DNA of 64,000 bases. Source: Bacteroidales bacterium. GTDB lineage: Bacteria > Bacteroidota > Bacteroidia > Bacteroidales > P3. The notes beneath the pieces were generated by a model. That model was not told the DNA's origin, ran no database searches, and saw nothing but the letters and a program-made list of their open reading frames with translations. Location of the stretch: positions 1 to 64,000 of the forward strand of contig JAFSPS010000020.1 in the NCBI GenBank assembly GCA_017451385.1, given 5' to 3'. Of this stretch, positions 58,667 through 64,000 are shown one piece after another; the first letter of the stretch is position 1; each line of letters opens with the position of its first letter. A program made the position numbers and the translations under genes.

Positions 58667-59767
58667 CTATGCTTCTGGGGGCGTAGCGGATGGGTCGTTT
58701 GAAGGGTGAGCGTTCTGCTCTGGCAGACGTATAGACTTGAATTTGCTCTGGCGGTTCTTCCAGCGTTCGCGAGCGTATTGTTGCATGTCGCTCACTTCGT
58801 CGTTCTCGTCGATAATTTCGAGTCCGAGAATGGTCTCTATCACGTCTTCGAGTGTGAGGATGCCCACGAAGGCTCCGTACTCGTTGATGATGAGAGCAAT
58901 CTGTTCGCGACGGTGCAGCAGTTGCTCCCAGATGTCGCTGATAGACAGCTCTTCGTTGAAGTAGGGTATGTCGCGGCGTATGCTTCCGAGCGTCTGGTCG
59001 AACTTGTCCTCGGCGAGTAGCTCGAGGGCGTCGCGCCGCAGGATGTAGCCTGTGATGTATTCTTCGTCTTCGGCATAGACGGGTATGCGCGAGAAGTGTC
59101 CGAACTCTTCTTCTTTGAAGAACTCTGCCAGCGTCATGCTCTCGGGTGCTACGGCGGCCACTACACGCGGTGTCATCACATCGTAGGCCTTGATGTTGTC
59201 GAGTTTTATGACGTTTTGGATGATTTTGTTCTCTCCTTCATCTATCACGCCTTCATCCTCGCCGACATCGGCCATGGCAGCCACCTCCTCGCGGCTCACG
59301 GCACTCTCGTCTTCCTTACTGGCGAAGAGGTGGGTGACAGTCTGCACCAGCCATACGAAGGGATACATGATGACGATGAGCACGTGAATGGCGTGTGTGG
59401 CAAAGCCCATAAGGCGTTTCCAATAGCGTGTGCCGATGGTCTTGGGAATAATCTCGGAGAAGATGAGCACCAGCAGAGTCATGATGGCCGACACAATGCC
59501 GAACCACTGGCTGCCGAATACTTCTGTGGCCTGGCTGCCTACGCCGGCGGCGCCAAAGGTGTTGGCTATGGTGTTGAGCGATAGGATGGCGGCAATGGGG
59601 CGTGCGGTGTCCTGCTTGTATCGTTTAAAGCGGCTGGCGGGCTTGAACCCCTCGTCCTCACGCATGGTGATGTAAGAGATTGGCGTTGACATCAGCACCG
59701 ACTCCAGTATTGAGCAGAGAAACGAGATGCCAAGGGCGGCGAAAAGATATATCAGTAAGAGTGTCAT
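58667..59767 (-). CDS. CNNM/CorC-type transporter with DUF21 and CBS domains
   Basis: About 366 residues from the ATG at 59767 (MTLLLIYLFAALGISFLCSI); upstream codons in the same frame would run through the promoter. The DUF21 membrane domain has SILESVLMSTPISY, ILSLNTIANTFGAAGVGSQA and LIFSEIIPKTIGTRYW. Two CBS domains follow (VMTPRVVAAVAPESMTLAEF and RRDIPYFNEELSISDIWEQL with FVGILTLEDVIETILG). The family exports or controls Mg2+ and related divalent cations, although often labelled hemolysin. It is short of the C-terminal CorC transporter-associated domain found in many members. Confidence 0.88.
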   Translation of the reverse strand: MTLLLIYLFAALGISFLCSILESVLMSTPISYITMREDEGFKPASRFKRYKQDTARPIAAILSLNTIANTFGAAGVGSQATEVFGSQWFGIVSAIMTLLVLIFSEIIPKTIGTRYWKRLMGFATHAIHVLIVIMYPFVWLVQTVTHLFASKEDESAVSREEVAAMADVGEDEGVIDEGENKIIQNVIKLDNIKAYDVMTPRVVAAVAPESMTLAEFFKEEEFGHFSRIPVYAEDEEYITGYILRRDALELLAEDKFDQTLGSIRRDIPYFNEELSISDIWEQLLHRREQIALIINEYGAFVGILTLEDVIETILGLEIIDENDEVSDMQQYARERWKNRQSKFKSIRLPEQNAHPSNDPSATPPEA

Positions 59768-59799
59768 TGCCTCTTGTGTTCCATTGAATAAATAAAATG

Positions 59800-59807
59800 C
59801 AAAGATA
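59800..59807 (-). promoter_or_regulatory. -7 box of the CNNM gene
   Basis: Minus-strand TATCTTTG, 33 bp upstream of the ATG at 59767, which supports that start choice. Confidence 0.65.
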
Positions 59808-59917
59808 GTAATATTTTCGATAGTGGTAGGTGAAATTATGATTGTTACTTTTGCTGTAGGGGTCTTGCAGCGTAGGAATAGGTGATGTTTTTGTTTGTCG
59901 ATTCGTCTTTTTTTGAC

Positions 59918-59925
59918 TATTTTTG
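59918..59925 (+). promoter_or_regulatory. -7 box of copZ-copA
   Basis: TATTTTTG on the plus strand, 80 bp upstream of the copZ ATG, with TTTTTTG about 10-20 bp before it. Confidence 0.6.
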
Positions 59926-60004
59926 CATCTTGTAGGCAGAAGGAGATTAGTGCTCCTATGCTGATATTGTGAAAGGTAGAATATAAAAATAAAACAGATA
60001 TGCT

Positions 60005-60214
60005 ATGGTGAAGAAAACCTATAAAGTAGAAGGGATGGCGTGCGAGCATTGCAAGGCTCGTGTGGAGAGTGTGCTGCGTGCCATAGATGGCGTTGTCGGC
60101 GCTGTCGCCGATGTTGGTGCTAAGAATGTCGTGGTGGAGTATGACGCAGCAAAAGTGTCGCCTGCCGACCTCAAGGAGGCTGTGGAGGATGCCGGATACG
60201 GCATGGAGCTATGA
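60005..60214 (+). CDS. copZ: copper chaperone-like heavy-metal-associated protein
   Basis: A 69-residue HMA-domain protein with the metal-binding motif GMACEHC (residues 10-16) and the usual ferredoxin-like strand/helix order (ARVESVLRAIDGVVGAVADV, VVVEYDAAKVSPADLKEAVE). It carries Cu(I) to the P-type ATPase encoded next; the two reading frames overlap by 4 bp. Confidence 0.9.
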   Translation: MVKKTYKVEGMACEHCKARVESVLRAIDGVVGAVADVGAKNVVVEYDAAKVSPADLKEAVEDAGYGMEL

Positions 60215-62133
60215 GCGGCGTGAAGGATTCGCGTCAGACGGAAAGGCGCACATTTCCCGTTGTGGGCATGATGTGTGCCGCCTGTTCGGCGAATGTGGAG
60301 CGTTGCCTCTCGCAGATGGAAGGCGTGCATAGCTGCTCGGTGTCGTTGCCCGGGCGGACGGCGTTGGTGGACTATGATGCCGCCATCGTTACCCCTGCCG
60401 ATATGCAGCGCGAGGTGAAGGCTCGCGGCTATGACCTTGTGATAGAGGCAGACCGCGACAGCGAGGCTTTGGAGCGTGCGTCATACAGGTCGCTGCGGTG
60501 GCGTGTAGTGCTGTCGTGGCTCTTTGCCGTAGCTGTCATGGTGCTGTCTATGGCATGGCATCCGGTGGGCGACGCAATGATGCGCAATCTGCTGCTCCTG
60601 TTGTTGGCAGCCAGCAATATGGTGTTGTGTGGCCGTCAGTTCTATGCTACGGCATGGCGGCAGATGCTTCATGGCAGTGCCAATATGGATACCCTTGTGG
60701 CGCTCTCCACGGGCATCGCTTTCCTGTTCAGTGTCTTCAATACCTTCTGGGGCGACGCGGTATGGACTGCGCGAGGCATCGCCAACAATGTGTGGTATGA
60801 TTCTTCTGTGATGATTATTACCTTTGTGCTTACGGGGCGATTGCTTGAGGAGCGAGCCAAGGGCAGCACCGCCTCGTCTATCCGCGCCTTGATGGGCTTG
60901 GCTCCCAAGACTGCGCGCCTTGTTGTTGACGGGCAGGTGTCGGAGGTCCCTATCTCTACCATACGCGAGCGCGATATGCTCGAGGTGTGTGCCGGCGACC
61001 GCATACCGGTGGATGGTGTGGTGCGTAGTGGCATGGTGCGTGTGGACGAGTCGATGCTCAGTGGCGAGCCGTTGCCCGTTGCCAAAGGCAAGGGCGACAA
61101 GCTCTATGCCGGCACCTTGGTGCGTGGCGAGACGTGTGTGATGCGTGCCATGCAGGTGGGCGAGCAAACGGTGCTGGCAGGCATTATCCGCATGGTGCGC
61201 GAAGCACAGTCGTCCAAGGCACCAGTGCAGAGGTTGGTGGACCGCGTGTCGCTGGTCTTTGTGCCGGCGGTGGTGGCGATAGCAGTGCTGACATTCGTCG
61301 TATGGATGCTGATTGGAGGAGGCGAAGCCTTGCCGCGTGCTTTGCTCTCGGCGGTCTCGGTGTTGGTCATAGCCTGCCCGTGTGCTATGGGGTTGGCGAC
61401 GCCGACGGCGCTGATGGTGTCCATAGGCAGAGCGGCACAGCAGAATATCCTCGTCAAGGATGCCACAGCGTTGGAGCAGATGCACCGCATAGATGCGCTC
61501 GTCATGGACAAGACGGGCACGCTGACAGTGCCTAAGGAAGCGGCCGACATGGCTTTGCAGGCCACCGCAGAGCTGTCCATAGAGCAGCGCGAAAGCCTCA
61601 AGCCCCATGCCCGAGAGGCTGTGGAAATGTTGAAAAAAAATGGTGTAGAACTCCATCTGATGAGTGGCGACCGTGATGATGCTGTGGCCTATTGGGCCGG
61701 ACAGGCGGGCATAGAGAACTACTGTAGCCGCGTGTTGCCGCAGGACAAGGAGGACCTTGTGCGGCGATTGCAGAAGGAAGGCCGTTGTGTGGCTATGGTG
61801 GGCGACGGCATCAATGACTCGCAGGCTCTTGCGGCAGCTGATGTAAGCATAGCCATAGGTCGTGGTACCGATGTGGCTATGGATGTAGCACAGGTTACAT
61901 TGATGGGTGACGACTTGCGACGCATACCCGAAGCCATGCAGCTCTCGTGGCGCACGGTGCGCATCATACGGCAAAACCTCTTCTGGGCTTTTATCTACAA
62001 CATCGTCTGCATCCCGCTGGCGGCGGGAGCCTTCAGCGCATGGATAGATGTGCAAATAACGCCCATGTGGGCTGCGGCACTGATGGCGTTCAGCTCAGTT
62101 AGTGTGGTGCTCAACAGCCTGCGGCTGCGGTAG
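60211..62133 (+). CDS. copA: Cu(I)-type P1B ATPase with shortened nucleotide-binding domain
   Basis: A 640-residue copper-exporting P-type ATPase. One N-terminal HMA domain (VVGMMCAACSANVERCLSQM) is followed by membrane helices, the actuator motif SGEP, the transport-site motif CPC (389-391, IACPCAMGLATPTALM), the phosphorylation motif DKTGTLT (Asp 433), MSGDRDD and VGDGINDSQALAAADVS (from about 530). Only about 50 residues lie between DKTGTLT and the MSGD motif; other P1B ATPases have over 100 more here, forming the ATP-binding N-domain with the HP motif, which I cannot find. The rest is intact. It overlaps copZ by 4 bp. Confidence 0.9.
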   Translation: MSGVKDSRQTERRTFPVVGMMCAACSANVERCLSQMEGVHSCSVSLPGRTALVDYDAAIVTPADMQREVKARGYDLVIEADRDSEALERASYRSLRWRVVLSWLFAVAVMVLSMAWHPVGDAMMRNLLLLLLAASNMVLCGRQFYATAWRQMLHGSANMDTLVALSTGIAFLFSVFNTFWGDAVWTARGIANNVWYDSSVMIITFVLTGRLLEERAKGSTASSIRALMGLAPKTARLVVDGQVSEVPISTIRERDMLEVCAGDRIPVDGVVRSGMVRVDESMLSGEPLPVAKGKGDKLYAGTLVRGETCVMRAMQVGEQTVLAGIIRMVREAQSSKAPVQRLVDRVSLVFVPAVVAIAVLTFVVWMLIGGGEALPRALLSAVSVLVIACPCAMGLATPTALMVSIGRAAQQNILVKDATALEQMHRIDALVMDKTGTLTVPKEAADMALQATAELSIEQRESLKPHAREAVEMLKKNGVELHLMSGDRDDAVAYWAGQAGIENYCSRVLPQDKEDLVRRLQKEGRCVAMVGDGINDSQALAAADVSIAIGRGTDVAMDVAQVTLMGDDLRRIPEAMQLSWRTVRIIRQNLFWAFIYNIVCIPLAAGAFSAWIDVQITPMWAAALMAFSSVSVVLNSLRLR

Positions 62134-62142
62134 CGTGGTGGG

Positions 62143-64000
62143 CTAAACGACAGGTACAAGCTCTACGCTGTTGTTATTGACATAAATCAGATAGCCTTCT
62201 ATACCTGTATAGTCCATTTGGCTAATCAGGTCGCAGTATTCTTTCACCTGCTTGTGATGCTCGGCTTCATGCTCACCGGTCTTGAAGTCTATAACATAAG
62301 TATGATTGTCAGTAGATACAAAGCGGTCAATGCGTCTTGTTGTCTCGCCATACATTATCTCGCTCTCGCATAGCACTTTGGCGTCAGGAGTAAAGAACTT
62401 GGCACATTCGGGTGCCAACACGATGGCGCTGACTTCCTGACGTATCAGACTCTGCTCGTCGGCAGAACATTTTACGGTATGGAAATAGTTGTTGAAGGCT
62501 TTGTCGAGGTCGTCTTTTGTCACTATCATTGACAGTATGTCGTGCACGGCTATGCCGTGTAGGCGCGCCACGTCTCCCTCGTTCTGCTCGTCGGAAACAA
62601 TGTGCAGTCGTCCCTCCCAGTTAGCGAAGCTCGTCATTTTAAGATTTATGATTCCGTTGGCGTTATCATTGTCGGAGTTCCCATTTGACGGATTGTCTCC
62701 GTCTGTTCCAATGTAGAAGGTCTTTTTGTCTTCGTCATAGAGCATAATGCTATTCTCTTGATTGGCAAAACCGTCGAGTAGGCTGGCATCGTCGGTGGCT
62801 TGGCTGTCGGTCTTTTTTGCTGTCTTAGGTTTTTCTGCAATAAGGAAGAGTTTATGTCTTGGGCGTGTGGTGGCTACATAGAGAACGTTGATGTTGTCTA
62901 TCTGAGTTTTGTTCAGCTCGTCGTCTCTTTCTTTGTTAAAAATGGTGCTCTCTTTTTGGGACAGACACAGCAGTGCGATAGGCAGAGGTTCGCTTGAGGG
63001 AAACAGTTTTTGTTGTTGTTCTTCGTTGATGTCAACCCACAATGTATCGTTATTGTTGCCTTTTTTGGGGATGATGGGATAAATGATTATGTCTGCCTCC
63101 AAGCCTTTGGCTTTGTGGATAGTATATAGCTTTATGGCATCCATATCGTCGGATGTTTTGGCGGAGAAAGCTTTGGAGCTGTTGGTCTCATCATACCACT
63201 GCAGGAAAGCAGCGAGGTCTTGGTGGTTGTTTTGCGAATAGGAAGCGGCAATGTTGAGCATCGAAGCAGTGAAGGCAGGCTCGATGTCGCCTAAGTCGAG
63301 TTGTCGTATCAGCTCTTCGCAACACTCATACACCGACATGGAGTGCAGATTGTTGGATAAGGTTGTGCCGAGTTCTTTGTTGAGTATTTCTATTAGTCTT
63401 ATGGGTGCGTGGCTGCCTTGTTTTTGCGTGGCGTTGCTTTGCTGGTCGAGTATCAGCTCTTGATGGTCTTTCTGCATTTTGCCCAGTTCATGTAGCAATA
63501 TCAGGACTTGGGTGGCGGCGGCACGGTCGTTGTTGTTGTTGATATAGCGCATGAGGGCGAGCAGGAGCTGAACGACGCGGCTGTTGTCAAGGAGGAATGA
63601 CTCGGAAGAGACAAAGGGTATGGGCTGACCGTCAATCGTCTTGCTCGACAAATATTGGCATATATCCGAAAGAGTTTTGTTCTTGCGTGCTATGATGCAG
63701 ATATCCTTATAGGCGTATCCTTTTGCACGTTGCGATATTATTGTCTGGTATATTGTCTCGTAGCATTGTTCCAAAAAGCTGCCATGTTCATCGTCTTCTT
63801 TCTTGGTGAGAAAACGCAGCTCCACATAGCCTTCGCCCTCCTTTTTCTCTTTCTGCCATAAGGCAGGGTCCTCATCTTTGCCAATATATATGTTTTGTAG
63901 CTCTGTGTTGTAGCTAAAGCGGTTTTTGATAGCCCAGTAGTAGAACTTGTTGTTGAATTGGATGATATTTTTGAAAGAGCGGTAGTTGGTGTCGAGTGGA
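62143..64000 (-). CDS. UvrD/RecB-like helicase-nuclease, 3' part (partial at right edge)
   Basis: The minus-strand frame stays open to the window edge, so this is the C-terminal part of a larger protein. The edge sequence translates LDTNYRSFKNIIQFNN, helicase motif IV of UvrD-like enzymes. Further motifs are DICIIARKN (motif V region), DAIKLYTIHKAKGLEADIII and NVLYVATTRPRHKLFL (motif VI). The C-terminus has a PD-(D/E)XK nuclease: TRRIDRFVSTDNHTYVIDFK followed by TGEHEAEHHKQVKEYC. The architecture fits AddA/RecB-type double-strand-break repair enzymes. A partner such as AddB is not in view. The GTG at 63825 is internal, not the start. Confidence 0.88.
   Translation of the reverse strand, partial: PLDTNYRSFKNIIQFNNKFYYWAIKNRFSYNTELQNIYIGKDEDPALWQKEKKEGEGYVELRFLTKKEDDEHGSFLEQCYETIYQTIISQRAKGYAYKDICIIARKNKTLSDICQYLSSKTIDGQPIPFVSSESFLLDNSRVVQLLLALMRYINNNNDRAAATQVLILLHELGKMQKDHQELILDQQSNATQKQGSHAPIRLIEILNKELGTTLSNNLHSMSVYECCEELIRQLDLGDIEPAFTASMLNIAASYSQNNHQDLAAFLQWYDETNSSKAFSAKTSDDMDAIKLYTIHKAKGLEADIIIYPIIPKKGNNNDTLWVDINEEQQQKLFPSSEPLPIALLCLSQKESTIFNKERDDELNKTQIDNINVLYVATTRPRHKLFLIAEKPKTAKKTDSQATDDASLLDGFANQENSIMLYDEDKKTFYIGTDGDNPSNGNSDNDNANGIINLKMTSFANWEGRLHIVSDEQNEGDVARLHGIAVHDILSMIVTKDDLDKAFNNYFHTVKCSADEQSLIRQEVSAIVLAPECAKFFTPDAKVLCESEIMYGETTRRIDRFVSTDNHTYVIDFKTGEHEAEHHKQVKEYCDLISQMDYTGIEGYLIYVNNNSVELVPVV

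Noticed and set aside
59768-60049. N-terminal extension of the CNNM protein
   Set aside because: It would run through the -7 box at 59800 and overlap the copZ start; the ATG at 59767 begins the first membrane helix.

Overview
The window comes from the chromosome of a Bacteroidota bacterium, most likely an anaerobic member of the order Bacteroidales; I cannot name a genus. The evidence is the recurrent Bacteroidota -7 box (TAnnTTTG) in front of many genes, a type IX secretion plug protein and a T9SS C-terminal sorting domain, many small exported lipoproteins, the anaerobic ribonucleotide reductase NrdDG, and the overall gene families. No transposase, integrase, site-specific recombinase or tRNA was recognised.

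Layout. 1-2.5 kb: short tandem repeats, then gmhA-hddC (GDP-heptose synthesis) and a BatE-like TPR/SH3 membrane protein. 2.6-6.1 kb: a Fic protein with an expanded Pro-Thr-Ser repeat and a caspase-like protein lacking the catalytic Cys; both share a 50-bp promoter/leader. 6.1-10.1 kb (minus): two exported hypotheticals, an acidic/Lys-rich protein and ParE. 10.7-16.1 kb: a WYL-type regulator lacking the WYL domain, a TPR-retropepsin fusion, a small hypothetical, and a stand-alone reverse transcriptase with a YRDD active site and a coiled-coil repeat tail (candidate phage-defence RT). 16.4-24.4 kb: two tandem GH25 lysozymes, a 45-bp tandem array, a TonB-like protein, an MBOAT/SGNH acyltransferase pair and Tex. 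24.9-40.2 kb: an island with three AAA+/DUF4143 ATPases and two giant, inverted, paralogous surface-protein genes. 40.5-64 kb: mostly housekeeping and envelope genes: DUF481, a nuclease, TrmO, RNase P RNA, three lipoproteins, RluD, a T9SS cargo, a PASTA protein, MiaB, the T9SS plug protein, a PepSY-like protein, nrdDG behind a cobalamin riboswitch, a CNNM transporter, CopZ-CopA, and the 3' part of a UvrD-like helicase-nuclease that runs off the right edge.

The most unusual region is 26.4-38.9 kb. The plus-strand giant gene (32553-38477) has the signal peptide and promoter. The minus-strand giant reading frame (26674-30492) has neither and begins exactly where a GC-rich inverted repeat of about 474 bp (30001-30474 and 34254-34727, nearly identical by eye) begins in the plus gene, in the same reading frame. 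Inversion of the 3.8-kb segment between the arms would join the same promoter and 567-residue head to the other tail. This looks like a two-state tail-switching locus, each tail with its own terminator and different jelly-roll modules. A second, outer inverted repeat (26417-26505 and 38635-38727) is nearly concentric with the first. Each of the three AAA+/DUF4143 ATPase genes in and beside this locus is preceded directly by its own unrelated array of short direct repeats with periods of 33, 23 and 33 bp. I know of no described system with this combination; the switching itself is inference from sequence.
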